Positions 1 to 7,074 of a DNA stretch of 64,000 nucleotides are shown here, in pieces; the first letter of the stretch is position 1; each line of letters begins with the position of its first letter. The stretch is from the IMG/VR virus record IMGVR_UViG_3300019135_000009, positions 95,777 to 159,776 of that record, one strand, 5' to 3'. The stretch is from a virus. The notes under the pieces were generated by a model, which was not told the DNA's origin, ran no database searches, and saw only the letters and a list, made by a program, of their open reading frames with translations. Position numbers and translations under genes: made by a program.

Positions 1-1
1 A

Positions 2-49
2 AAAGATAAATTTAAGTTTGAAGAAGTTGTAGAATATATTAAGAAATAA
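2..49 (+). CDS. 3' end of an upstream gene (partial)
   Basis: The window opens inside a reading frame that ends at TAA 47-49. The last 15 codons are lysine- and glutamate-rich (KDKFKFEEVVEYIKK). The next gene has its own ribosome binding site 33 bases further on. Function cannot be judged from the fragment. Confidence 0.5.
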   Translation, partial: KDKFKFEEVVEYIKK

Positions 50-81
50 AAAATAGAATTAAAATCTTATGAGGTGGTAAT

Positions 82-294
82 ATGTCGATAGAACTATTAA
101 AAAGAATTATAGTAAATGAAGATGAAAAGGGAACACAAATAGCCAGATTGCCAAACAATCAAGAAATGATGAATAAGATAAATGAAATCATCGAATATGT
201 AAACATGATTGGTACCAAGGTGACAGAGTTGGAAAAGAAGGAATCAAAGCAAAAATTGAATAATTCAGGATTTAAGCCTAGGGCAAGTAGATAA
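82..294 (+). CDS. small hypothetical phage protein, 70 aa
   Basis: The ATG follows a clear GAGGTGG ribosome binding site. The middle of the protein (about residues 28-55) is helical and charged with a possible short coiled coil; the last ten residues are basic. No recognised domain. It heads a run of small same-strand genes upstream of the repressor region. Function unknown. Confidence 0.7.
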   Translation: MSIELLKRIIVNEDEKGTQIARLPNNQEMMNKINEIIEYVNMIGTKVTELEKKESKQKLNNSGFKPRASR

Positions 295-320
295 ACTCAA
301 TTTTATATAGGGGTGATATT

Positions 321-569
321 ATGAGAATATCAGAACGTGATTTAATGACAATGGCTAGTGCATATGTCGAAGATGGAAAATTGAAGAAATGGAGATTCTA
401 TAGTGATGACCTAAATCATCCTGATAGAGTTTTATATGAAAAATATATTTCTGGAACACCTATTACGGAAGATGAGTTAAACTATATCTTGACCTTTGAA
501 CGTGTAATTATCATAGGTAAATTTGGCGTAAAGTTTCAGAATTTCTCTGGAACAATTAACAAATATTGA
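321..569 (+). CDS. small hypothetical phage protein, 82 aa
   Basis: ATG start with a GGGGTG ribosome binding site 6 to 8 bases upstream. The N-terminal half is charged and the last 20 residues are hydrophobic-aromatic and probably beta-rich. I do not recognise a family. The intergenic stretch before it carries the recurring A-run/TTTTAT element described at 24477. Confidence 0.65.
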   Translation: MRISERDLMTMASAYVEDGKLKKWRFYSDDLNHPDRVLYEKYISGTPITEDELNYILTFERVIIIGKFGVKFQNFSGTINKY

Positions 570-601
570 TAAACACTGAATTTTATAGAGAAAGGATTTT
601 T

Positions 602-799
602 ATGGGTAAAATTGATTCGGACGCATTTAATCAGATTCATGATAGATATTATGACCATTATGGCAAGATACCTAGTGAGAGTATCATTCTACAAATTCAT
701 AAACTTCTACCAAAAGACATCTATTTACTGGCAGAACAATGGGGTTGGAATGATACAGAAGTGGGAGACAAAATTTATAGATGGTTAAAGAAAAACTGA
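602..799 (+). CDS. small hypothetical phage protein, 65 aa
   Basis: The frame is open from a TTG at 566 that overlaps the previous stop, but ATG 602 has the ribosome binding site (AGAAAGGA) and is the better start. The protein is acidic and helical with three tryptophans near the C-terminus (EQWGWND, YRWLKK). No domain recognised. Confidence 0.6.
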   Translation: MGKIDSDAFNQIHDRYYDHYGKIPSESIILQIHKLLPKDIYLLAEQWGWNDTEVGDKIYRWLKKN

Positions 800-831
800 C
801 TTTATGAAGGAGTGAAGATTTTGGGGAAGCG

Positions 832-1005
832 TTGCAATTAATCAAGCATCTACTCATCATCCTTGTCTTGTCGTCAGTTAGTATTATAATGTTTAATCTA
901 ATCTTCACACTTTCTCAATCAATCATTTTAGCGTTGTCAGCTTTATTGATTTCATTCATGTTGGGATGGGAATTTAGAGATATTGATGTATGGGAAAAAT
1001 ATTAA
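832..1005 (+). CDS. possible small two-helix membrane protein, start uncertain or frameshifted
   Basis: This frame encodes about 57 residues with two strongly hydrophobic stretches (HLLIILVLSSVSIIMF and SIILALSALLISFMLG), so it looks like a real membrane protein. The problem is its start. The good ribosome binding site AAGGAG (808-813) is placed for TTG 821, which lies in another frame and stops after six codons. In the membrane-protein frame the first usable codon is TTG 832, with only GGGGAAG next to it. Either translation begins at 832 or a one-base indel has broken the gene. Confidence 0.45.
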   Translation: MQLIKHLLIILVLSSVSIIMFNLIFTLSQSIILALSALLISFMLGWEFRDIDVWEKY

Positions 1006-1033
1006 TAAAACTGATTTTAGGGGATGCTATTAT

Positions 1034-1228
1034 ATGAGAGCGTTTGATACAGGCCATAAAGACAGATCAGGAAAATCATTTTTGATCGGGAGCAGAGTGT
1101 CATGGATTGATAAAGAAGGCTTTCCTTGTGAGGGAGAAATAATTTTAAAAGATGGTTGCAAAATTGGAGTAGACAGTTGGGAAGGATTTATATTTGTCTG
1201 TGATTTTGATTCAAAATTTAAAATTTAA
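1034..1228 (+). CDS. small hypothetical protein, 64 aa
   Basis: ATG 1034 follows TAGGGGATG and is preferred over the in-frame ATG at 983, which lies inside the previous frame without a ribosome binding site. The sequence (GSRVSWIDKEG...GEIILKDGCKIGVDSW) suggests a small beta-barrel such as an SH3-like fold. Function unknown. Confidence 0.55.
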   Translation: MRAFDTGHKDRSGKSFLIGSRVSWIDKEGFPCEGEIILKDGCKIGVDSWEGFIFVCDFDSKFKI

Positions 1229-1311
1229 AATAATTGACTGATTAGATATAGTTGTTAAAACAAGGTACATAATTTTAAAGAAATACAACACACAATTAGG
1301 GGGAAATTAAA

Positions 1312-1614
1312 TTGAAATTTGATCTGAAAAAACCATGTAAAGATTGTCCTTTTATTAAGGGGAGTTCTACTAATCTTACGTTATCTGAGGAGAGGCTAGA
1401 TGACATTGTAAATGACATTAGTAACAATGATATGACTTTTACATGCCATAAGACATTAGACCTTGCAAAAAGCGAACAACAACACTGTGCAGGAGCTTTG
1501 ATTTTTTTAGAGAGAGAAGATAATCCTAATCAGATGATGAGAATTGCAGAACGATTAGGGCTTTATGATCGTAGAGAGTTGAATATGACCGCGGACATTA
1601 TTGATAAAAAGTAA
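1312..1614 (+). CDS. cysteine-rich DUF6283-like protein
   Basis: TTG start, eight bases after AGGGGGAA. The 100-residue protein has the pattern PCKDCPF near residue 8, TCHK near 44 and HCAGAL near 58. This matches the small cysteine/histidine family DUF6283 found in phages and actinobacteria, and the four residues could bind one zinc ion. Its molecular role is unknown. It is followed by a strong promoter at 1630. Confidence 0.7.
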   Translation: MKFDLKKPCKDCPFIKGSSTNLTLSEERLDDIVNDISNNDMTFTCHKTLDLAKSEQQHCAGALIFLEREDNPNQMMRIAERLGLYDRRELNMTADIIDKK

Positions 1615-1629
1615 ATTTTAAATAATCCG

Positions 1630-1658
1630 TTGACAAAAGATAATAAATTTGATATAAT
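1630..1658 (+). promoter_or_regulatory. consensus sigma-A promoter
   Basis: TTGACA (1630-1635) and TATAAT (1653-1658) are perfect vegetative boxes with a 17-base spacer. The spacer contains no repressor element, so this promoter, unlike most in the window, may stay active in the lysogen. It would transcribe the 23-codon frame at 1738 and the gene at 1833. Confidence 0.75.
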
Positions 1659-1737
1659 TTTTAATAAATAATGAAATATAATTGACAAACACTTTTTAAT
1701 TGAAAAATGTTATCATTGAAAATAGGAGAGATACAAT

Positions 1738-1809
1738 ATGATTAGCAGTAATAACATAAAGAACTGGCGTTCAACAATCTACCTATTAACATTAAAACAA
1801 ACAGAATAA
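1738..1809 (+). CDS. possible 23-residue peptide
   Basis: ATG 1738 lies six bases after AGGAGAG, a good ribosome binding site, and the frame (MISSNNIKNWRSTIYLLTLKQTE) stops 23 bases before the next gene. It could be a leader peptide for the downstream gene or a small protein. No homolog recognised. Confidence 0.4.
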   Translation: MISSNNIKNWRSTIYLLTLKQTE

Positions 1810-1832
1810 AACTGAGTAAAGGAAGAGAACAT

Positions 1833-2225
1833 ATGAGAAATGTCTTTAAATTCAAAGCTGGTGATCAAATAAGAATTAAAAAGGAATTAATTATTGGTGA
1901 AACATATTCAATGCAAAATTCGGACATAACGAGTATACTCACAAAAGAAATGAGTCAGCACCTTGGAGAAAGGGCTACAATTATGGCCGTTTCTGAAAAG
2001 GGTTATACTTTAGACATTTCTCCAAGGTGCTATTTCGTTGACGAAATGTTAAAGCGCGTAATTGATTTAAAAGCGAAGTCATTATATACACCAATTAAAG
2101 AGGTAGAGGAATTTCACGAACATATGCTTCGTTTGATTAAGAAACAGCAGATTGATCAAGCGCTTGACACAAAAAACAAAAAATTATTTAGCCAATTATT
2201 AACCAATAAAAACTGCCAGAAATAA
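1833..2225 (+). CDS. hypothetical phage protein, 130 aa
   Basis: ATG with AAAGGAAGAG upstream. The N-terminal 70 residues look beta-rich and barrel-like (FKAGDQIRIKKELIIGETYS, then ERATIMAVSEKGYTLDI); the C-terminal 55 residues are helical and basic. It is the last gene before the repressor region and is probably driven by the 1630 promoter. Function unknown. Confidence 0.65.
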   Translation: MRNVFKFKAGDQIRIKKELIIGETYSMQNSDITSILTKEMSQHLGERATIMAVSEKGYTLDISPRCYFVDEMLKRVIDLKAKSLYTPIKEVEEFHEHMLRLIKKQQIDQALDTKNKKLFSQLLTNKNCQK

Positions 2226-2242
2226 ACATCAAATTATTATGT

Positions 2243-2272
2243 TTGATTAAAACTCATTAATAATGATACAAT
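2243..2272 (+). promoter_or_regulatory. degenerate repressor-element promoter
   Basis: ACTCATTAATAATG (2252-2265) differs from the repeated element by one base. It is followed by TACAAT (2267-2272) and preceded by TTGATT (2243-2248, spacer 18). An AAGGAGGG ribosome binding site near 2291 is followed only by very short frames. The roughly 330 bases to the repressor gene hold no convincing gene. Confidence 0.5.
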
Positions 2273-2417
2273 AGTGATATACGATAAGGGAAGGAGGGTG
2301 TGAACAATTCTTTGAAAAGGTTGTGGTAAAATAAGTAAAATAATGTGTATACAATTCATAAGACAAAGTAAAAATAAACATAAATAAACAGAAAGGACTG
2401 AGCATAAAAGGCTGTCA

Positions 2418-2464
2418 ATAAGACGCTTTTTAATCACTCACAATTCGAATACACTCCGTCTTAT
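2418..2464. repeat. 8-base inverted repeat upstream of the repressor promoter
   Basis: ATAAGACG (2418-2425) and CGTCTTAT (2457-2464) are perfect inverted arms 31 bases apart, ending 33 bases before the repressor -35 box. They could be a binding site for a second regulator such as the YopS-like protein; this is inference. Confidence 0.35.
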
Positions 2465-2477
2465 ATAGGTTCTAAGC

Positions 2478-2526
2478 TAACATTATTAATCATATTTTTG
2501 ACTATATATACATTAAATGATAAAAT
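2478..2526 (+). promoter_or_regulatory. mrpR promoter with inverted repressor element
   Basis: TTGACT (2498-2503), a 17-base spacer and TAAAAT (2521-2526) form a good promoter for the repressor gene. Immediately upstream, 2478-2493 read on the minus strand is ATGATTAATAATGTTA, identical over 16 bases to the element at 4547-4562. It is the only copy in reverse orientation that I found, and it lies at the -35 edge rather than in the spacer. This placement suggests self-regulation, possibly activation or mild repression. Confidence 0.65.
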
Positions 2527-2610
2527 TTTAAACAGAAAATCACCCTAGAACCATTGATATAAGCAAATAAATGAGAATCTACATAAAACGAATTGGGAGA
2601 TGATTTTGGT

Positions 2611-3660
2611 ATGGTGATGAACATGACAAAAGAAATTAATAATGATTTATTTAACGCAAAAGTAAAAGAAGATTATCTATCTGAAATGGTTGAAAACCAT
2701 AGTATTTCAGAAGCTACAGTTACCAGTTACAGGAGAATATTTACCATTACCGCAGAATATGAAAACGCATTGAAAAAAGATTTGAATCAATTCAATTTCC
2801 AAGAAGTTGAAACAATATTATATGGTTTTAACTCAAAACACAAAAATACTGTTGAAGGCTATGCGAGAATAATTTCATCTTATTTGAAGTGGTCGATACG
2901 AAAAGGACTGACTAATGAAAATGTACTCCAAGATTTAAAGCCAACGGATTTCGAAAAATATGTAACAGAGGCAGAAGAATACATTACAGAGAAACAATTG
3001 AGAAGATACGAAGATTTAACTGAAAATTATCAAGACTCTGCATTGTTGAGACTTTACTTTTTAGGAGTAGGTGGGAAGAATTTATCGGAAATTAGATACT
3101 TTGAGAAGACAGATATTGATTTCAATAATAAAATTTTAAGGTTAAAAAATGTATTCGAAGAAGGAAATAGTGATAATGATTTTGAACCGATTAAGTTCAC
3201 TGAAAGGTATTTGCCAGTGGACGATAGGACGCTCTATTTACTTAAAGGAGCAATGAATCAAAAGGTTTACATGAAGAAGAATGGTAATATATCACATTTG
3301 AAAAATAATGTTAAACCTTATATGGATTTGGTCGATAACAAGTATGTATTCAGGCCATCGATTTCAAACTTGCAAAATTGGAGAAGTCCTATTAAAAAGC
3401 ATGTCCTATTCACGAGGATAAATCAACTCGCAGAAAACCTAGGTATTGATTATTTAACATCTAAGTTTCTCCAGAGAAGTGGGATGATTTATTATGCAAG
3501 CCAACTTGTAAAAGATGGTGTGCTTTCTTATCAAGATAGGCAAATGGTTGCAGAGCATTTTAACGTTAAATCTGCTACCAATTTAAGAGGATTTCTAACA
3601 ATTGAAAATATTGTTAAGACGTATCCGCAAGTTGTTGAAGGAGATGATAAAGTTGAGTAG
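2611..3660 (+). CDS. mrpR: MrpR/YopR-like phage repressor with inactive tyrosine-recombinase fold
   Basis: About 349 residues with the outline of a tyrosine recombinase: an N-terminal SAM-like core-binding domain (about 20-115, TVTSYRRIF...YARIISSYLKWSIRKG) and a catalytic-like domain (about 125-340). The motif order at the C-terminus can be traced (FLQRSGMIYYASQL, then VAEHFNVKSATNLRGF), but the HxxR histidine is phenylalanine and no tyrosine stands at the nucleophile position. SPbeta MrpR (YopR) is known as a recombinase-like master repressor that binds the repeated element. The element copies in this window and the overlapping YopS-like gene support the same role. ATG 2611 is chosen from GGGAG at 2594; ATG 2617 or 2623 are possible. 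Confidence 0.8.
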   Translation: MVMNMTKEINNDLFNAKVKEDYLSEMVENHSISEATVTSYRRIFTITAEYENALKKDLNQFNFQEVETILYGFNSKHKNTVEGYARIISSYLKWSIRKGLTNENVLQDLKPTDFEKYVTEAEEYITEKQLRRYEDLTENYQDSALLRLYFLGVGGKNLSEIRYFEKTDIDFNNKILRLKNVFEEGNSDNDFEPIKFTERYLPVDDRTLYLLKGAMNQKVYMKKNGNISHLKNNVKPYMDLVDNKYVFRPSISNLQNWRSPIKKHVLFTRINQLAENLGIDYLTSKFLQRSGMIYYASQLVKDGVLSYQDRQMVAEHFNVKSATNLRGFLTIENIVKTYPQVVEGDDKVE

Positions 3661-3991
3661 AGCAAGCAACAAGAAACCCTACACCATTCATAAGATCGAG
3701 ATGCACATTAATAAAGAAAGATTGAAAATGCTTCTAGAAAGCAGAGGCATTGGTGAATATAAGGATTTATATGAACTGATAAAAGAAAAATATGGGTTAG
3801 ACCTTTCCTATAAAGGGTTTATGAGCCTATTGTCGAATCAGTCTACTTGGAAATTGCTTTATGCCTGGGCAATTGCACAGGTTTTAAATGTAAATATACC
3901 AGACATTTTCAATGAAGTTCAAATTGATGTAGAGAAAAAGAAGAAGGAAAAAGAGAAGTGGAAAGAAGAGTATCAGAATAAGGGTAAGTAA
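3653..3991 (+). CDS. YopS-like Xre-type regulator
   Basis: TTG 3653 follows AAGGAGATG and overlaps the repressor stop by eight bases, so the two are co-translated. The 112-residue product has an HTH_3-like core (INKERLKMLLESRG...YKGFMSLLSNQSTWKLLYAWAIAQVLNVNIPDIF) typical of small Xre-family regulators, followed by a lysine/glutamate tail. In SPbeta, yopR is followed by yopS in the same way. It probably works with the repressor in the lysis-lysogeny decision. Confidence 0.65.
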   Translation: MSRASNKKPYTIHKIEMHINKERLKMLLESRGIGEYKDLYELIKEKYGLDLSYKGFMSLLSNQSTWKLLYAWAIAQVLNVNIPDIFNEVQIDVEKKKKEKEKWKEEYQNKGK

Positions 3992-4007
3992 AGTTTTACC
4001 CTTATTC
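3976..4007. terminator. 12-bp hairpin at the end of the immunity operon
   Basis: GAATAAGGGTAA (3976-3987) and TTACCCTTATTC (3996-4007) pair perfectly around an eight-base loop. The hairpin straddles the stop codon of the YopS-like gene. There is no U-run after it, so it may protect or process the 3' end instead of acting as an intrinsic terminator. Confidence 0.55.
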
Positions 4008-4030
4008 TACATACATAACCAAAAAAAGAG

Positions 4031-4059
4031 TAGACATTACTAAAGTCTTATGATATAGT
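4031..4059 (+). promoter_or_regulatory. promoter without repressor element
   Basis: TAGACA (4031-4036), 17-base spacer, TATAGT (4054-4059). It reads into the gene at 4147. No repeated element is present, so expression may be independent of the MrpR-like repressor. A short dyad GATCG...CGATC lies downstream near 4088-4110. Confidence 0.55.
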
Positions 4060-4146
4060 AACCATACAGAAAAAATACGAACACATGATCGGTTTTTGGA
4101 TTGGCGATCAAGAGTGTACAACTAAATAAAAGGGAGAGGTTAATTT

Positions 4147-4533
4147 ATGTTACAAGTATTTGTGGAAGTGGCCGAACAATTCATCCAATCTTTATCACTG
4201 CCTTCAATTGCAAAAGGGATATTGAAGTCAGAAGATGATTGCAATCTGTTCTTTAAAAAATTCTATAAGAGAAATAGAAGCAAATTGGATGATTTGCTCG
4301 ATTTCAAAGAATATAAAATTTCAAACTCGCAAATGACTTTAGATAGATTTTTAGATAATTGCCGTACTCATGGGATTCATAAAATATTTGAAGAAACTTT
4401 TATGCAATCTTTCTCACCAGAAGACATTGAAATTATAAACAAGGCATTAGATAGTGGAAGAGTGACGTTAGAGAAAATTTACATAAACTTTGTTTCTAAC
4501 CCTCACAAAAACATTATGAAGAATGTTTTATAA
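4147..4533 (+). CDS. hypothetical protein, 128 aa
   Basis: ATG with AAAGGGAGAGG upstream. Helical and charged throughout with a leucine-rich N-terminus; no membrane segment. It stands alone between its own promoter and the first replication promoter. I do not recognise it; a role in early control is possible from its position only. Confidence 0.6.
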   Translation: MLQVFVEVAEQFIQSLSLPSIAKGILKSEDDCNLFFKKFYKRNRSKLDDLLDFKEYKISNSQMTLDRFLDNCRTHGIHKIFEETFMQSFSPEDIEIINKALDSGRVTLEKIYINFVSNPHKNIMKNVL

Positions 4534-4537
4534 CGCC

Positions 4538-4566
4538 TTGACAAAAATGATTAATAATGTTATAAT
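4538..4566 (+). promoter_or_regulatory. repressor-element promoter of the SSB-Sak4 operon
   Basis: TTGACA (4538-4543), 17-base spacer and TATAAT (4561-4566) are consensus boxes. The spacer is filled by the element AATGATTAATAATG (4546-4559), so a bound repressor would exclude RNA polymerase. Confidence 0.8.
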
Positions 4567-4580
4567 AATTGTATGTGGTG

Positions 4581-4602
4581 AGGGAGATCACTTCTCCCTT
4601 TT
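4581..4602 (+). terminator. leader hairpin, possible attenuator
   Basis: AGGGAGA (4581-4587), loop TCACT, TCTCCCT (4593-4599), then TTT. It lies about ten bases downstream of the expected transcription start and before the second element at 4612, so early termination in the leader could limit basal transcription. Confidence 0.5.
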
Positions 4603-4611
4603 CAGTACAAA

Positions 4612-4625
4612 ACTAATTAATAATG
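4612..4625 (+). promoter_or_regulatory. second repressor element in the leader
   Basis: A perfect ACTAATTAATAATG copy 66 bases after the one at 4546, inside the transcribed leader and just before the ribosome binding site AGGAGG. The -10 position (AATCAG) is poor, so it may serve as a roadblock or looping site and not as a promoter. Confidence 0.6.
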
Positions 4626-4642
4626 AATCAGGAGGATTTTGA

Positions 4643-5788
4643 ATGGCAGAACTGCAACAAACTAAGAATAGCTTTAGATTTAAAGGGAAAGTGACTCGAA
4701 TCGATAAGGACGGAGCTTTTAAAGAGGATGTTTCCAAAAATCAAGGCAAGTTATATAGAAGCTTACGATTTGGAGTGAAAACAAGCCCGAATAATGAAAT
4801 GATGGTTTCTATGTTTGATTTTAAACCAGATGAGGTTTTCTTATGGAATAGCGAAAAAGCAAAAAAAGCAAAAGAAGAGAATAAGTCTTATAAAGGAGAA
4901 AGGATTCCTTTTGCAGAGTGGGTAGAGAAAGAAGATGAGCTTAGGGAGTCAGGATATGCAGTGTTACAATCGAGAATTGGCCTTGAATATGATGAAAATG
5001 GTAAATTAAATAGTAAGGGTGTACCCTCTTATGTTGCCTCGAAAGAAATTTATGATCAATTAAGTAATAATGACAGTGTAGTAGTGGAAGGCAAGATTCG
5101 ATATAGTACATATGAGAATCAACAAGGCAAGACGGTTGAGAGAAAAGACTTTCAAATAGAAAAAGTACATAGATTAAAAGATATTGATTTTGAAAGTGAA
5201 AAATTTGAGGAAGTTACATATTTTGAGCAAGACATGGTTTATGTTGATGCAGAATTGGACAAGGAACAAAATAAGGTCTATATAACTGGTCGAACAATTG
5301 ATTATAATAAAGATTGGCATGATTCTCAATTTGTAATCGATTTTTCCAATGGTCAAGACGGAATTGATGAAGGTATGAAGAAGCTTGGAGATTCGTTTTT
5401 AAAACGTATTAAGTTTGGAGACTTTGTTACGGTATTCGGAAACGCTTTGAATCAAGTGGTTGTAGAGGAATCTGAGGATGAGGAAGAGAATCCAGATGAA
5501 TTATTGAAATCTCTTGGAGGAAGGTCTAAACCTGCACATGCACAGAAATACACCATTCGAAATTACATTCAAGAAATGAGAATTGAAGGTATTGATGCAT
5601 GGGAAAGAAAAATGTATAAAGAAGAGGATTTTGTAGATAATGGTGTGCTCCAAAAAGAAGGAGACCTTCAAAATGAATTAGGTGGAAAATCGAAAAAAGA
5701 ATCTAGCAATCCTTTTGATGCTGATGACGATCCATTCGCAAACGATGGAAAGCCGATTGACATCTCTGATGATGATTTACCTTTCTAA
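4643..5788 (+). CDS. single-stranded DNA-binding protein-like, acidic DDDLPF tip
   Basis: 381 residues, start fixed by AGGAGG at 4631. The last six residues are DDDLPF after a long acidic linker (DADDDPFANDGKPIDISDDD), the hallmark C-terminal tip by which bacterial SSB proteins recruit partners. The body is beta-rich (SFRFKGKVTRID, SVVVEGKIRYSTY, DFVTVFGNALNQVVV), consistent with one or two OB folds, but it is about twice the size of usual SSB. It is co-transcribed with the Sak4-like ATPase next door and probably coats ssDNA during phage replication and annealing. The OB-fold call is inference; the tip is directly visible. Confidence 0.7.
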   Translation: MAELQQTKNSFRFKGKVTRIDKDGAFKEDVSKNQGKLYRSLRFGVKTSPNNEMMVSMFDFKPDEVFLWNSEKAKKAKEENKSYKGERIPFAEWVEKEDELRESGYAVLQSRIGLEYDENGKLNSKGVPSYVASKEIYDQLSNNDSVVVEGKIRYSTYENQQGKTVERKDFQIEKVHRLKDIDFESEKFEEVTYFEQDMVYVDAELDKEQNKVYITGRTIDYNKDWHDSQFVIDFSNGQDGIDEGMKKLGDSFLKRIKFGDFVTVFGNALNQVVVEESEDEEENPDELLKSLGGRSKPAHAQKYTIRNYIQEMRIEGIDAWERKMYKEEDFVDNGVLQKEGDLQNELGGKSKKESSNPFDADDDPFANDGKPIDISDDDLPF

Positions 5789-5792
5789 TAAA

Positions 5793-5813
5793 ACTAATTA
5801 ATAATGATAAAAT
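5793..5813 (+). promoter_or_regulatory. repressor element before the Sak4-like gene
   Basis: Perfect ACTAATTAATAATG (5793-5806) directly after the SSB stop, followed by TAAAAT (5808-5813). No good -35 box stands 17 bases upstream, so promoter strength is doubtful. The remaining leader to 5910 shows no gene with a ribosome binding site. Confidence 0.6.
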
Positions 5814-5910
5814 AAACGCATTAAATTGATAACATAATAAACGTAGGATGTTAAATCAAGAATGGAAGCATCCCCATTCACAATTAAATGTGAAAAAGGG
5901 GAAAAATATA

Positions 5911-6978
5911 ATGTCATTTTTAAAACAACTTAAGCCAAACAAACCAACAGCAAGCTTGGAAGGATATTTTATTTCAATGCTCGCAAAGTCAAAGTTTGGG
6001 AAAACGACTTTCTCAGTAGATTTAGCAAAAGAGTTCTATGGAAATTTAGATAGTACACTGCTCTTAGCTACTGAGATTGGATATAAAACAATGGATGGAG
6101 TCTTTGCCATTCCAGTTACAGGATTTGATTATGCGGAAGAAGATGATGGTCAACAACGTGGTTTTATTGAGACGATTGATGAGCTGATTGAAAACAAATC
6201 TGATGTTCCATTTCGATTTATTATCATTGACACTATCACAGCTTTAGAAAGATATGCGATTGCATATGTTTTAAGAAAAGCAAGCCGTGAAGATGGTAAA
6301 CGATATACAGACATCTCTGACATCCCTTGGGGGAAAGGTTACAATATGGTGGCCGAGGAAATTTACAAGCAGATTGACAGACTTAAGAAAGCTGGATTCG
6401 GTGTATTCATTATCGGACATGAAAAAACACGTAAGATTACAAATAAAGATGGTTTTGAATATGATTACACAACATTCAATGTGTTGACAAAGACGTCTGA
6501 TATTATCGAACGCGAAGCGGATATGATCATTTACGGTGATCTACAAGTTGAAAAAAGTGAAGAAGGTAAAGCTTTTGAGACTAGAAAACTTCGCTTCCGA
6601 AGTGATGGTAATATCCTTTGTGGAACACGATTCCGCACTTTCCCAAGTGTGATTGATAATGATGCGAAGACTTTCGTGAAAACTTTTAAAGAAGCAATTT
6701 TGGGTTTATATAATGGTGACGAAAAGGCCGTTGCAGAAGCTCAAAAAGAACAGAAAGAAGAAGCGGAAGTAAAGGCAGAAAAATCAATTGAAAAGGAAAA
6801 ACGGTCTGCTGAATTTTTAATTAAAGACATTGAAAAAATAGTTGGAAGTTTAGACAACGATGTTAAGAAAGAAATTGCTGTTTATTTCAAAGAAATCCTA
6901 GGTGATGCAAACTTTAGAAAGTCCGAAGATGTAGACGCTTTGGAAAAGGCTTTGAAATTTGTAAAAAGCAAACGGTAA
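5911..6978 (+). CDS. Sak4-like RecA-fold ATPase (phage single-strand annealing protein)
   Basis: ATG 5911 after AAAGGGGAAAA is preferred over the in-frame ATG at 5848, which has no ribosome binding site. 355 residues. Walker A is KSKFGKTTFS (about 26-35), the Walker B-like segment FIIIDTITAL ends near residue 111, and IIGHEKTR resembles the sensor region of the AAA_24/Sak4 family of short RecA relatives. The last 90 residues are a charged helical extension. Known Sak4 proteins anneal ssDNA and are stimulated by a phage SSB; the adjacent SSB-like gene fits this pairing. SPbeta YorG lies at the same place in the yor cluster. Confidence 0.7.
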   Translation: MSFLKQLKPNKPTASLEGYFISMLAKSKFGKTTFSVDLAKEFYGNLDSTLLLATEIGYKTMDGVFAIPVTGFDYAEEDDGQQRGFIETIDELIENKSDVPFRFIIIDTITALERYAIAYVLRKASREDGKRYTDISDIPWGKGYNMVAEEIYKQIDRLKKAGFGVFIIGHEKTRKITNKDGFEYDYTTFNVLTKTSDIIEREADMIIYGDLQVEKSEEGKAFETRKLRFRSDGNILCGTRFRTFPSVIDNDAKTFVKTFKEAILGLYNGDEKAVAEAQKEQKEEAEVKAEKSIEKEKRSAEFLIKDIEKIVGSLDNDVKKEIAVYFKEILGDANFRKSEDVDALEKALKFVKSKR

Positions 6979-6989
6979 TTAAACAATAA

Positions 6990-7025
6990 AATAGTAGGAA
7001 GCTTATGCCTTCCTACTATTTTTTT
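6990..7025 (+). terminator. intrinsic terminator
   Basis: AATAGTAGGAAG (6990-7001) pairs perfectly with CTTCCTACTATT (7009-7020) around a seven-base loop, followed by TTTTT. It ends the SSB-Sak4 operon. Confidence 0.85.
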
Positions 7026-7074
7026 ATCCTATTAACACATCATTCTAGAGTAACGATTCTAGGAAGTGATAAAT

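Noticed and set aside
684-908. Minus-strand open frames, here and in many other places
   Set aside because: They lie opposite well-supported + strand genes, lack ribosome binding sites and have no recognisable motifs. I accept no minus-strand gene in this window.
2226-2610. Arbitrium (aimR/aimP) genes near the repressor
   Set aside because: No TPR-type AimR receptor or secreted signal peptide precursor is visible around the repressor gene or elsewhere in the window.
4031-4110. GATCG...CGATC dyad near 4088-4110 as a terminator or operator
   Set aside because: Only five bases per arm, no T-run, and no second copy; likely chance.
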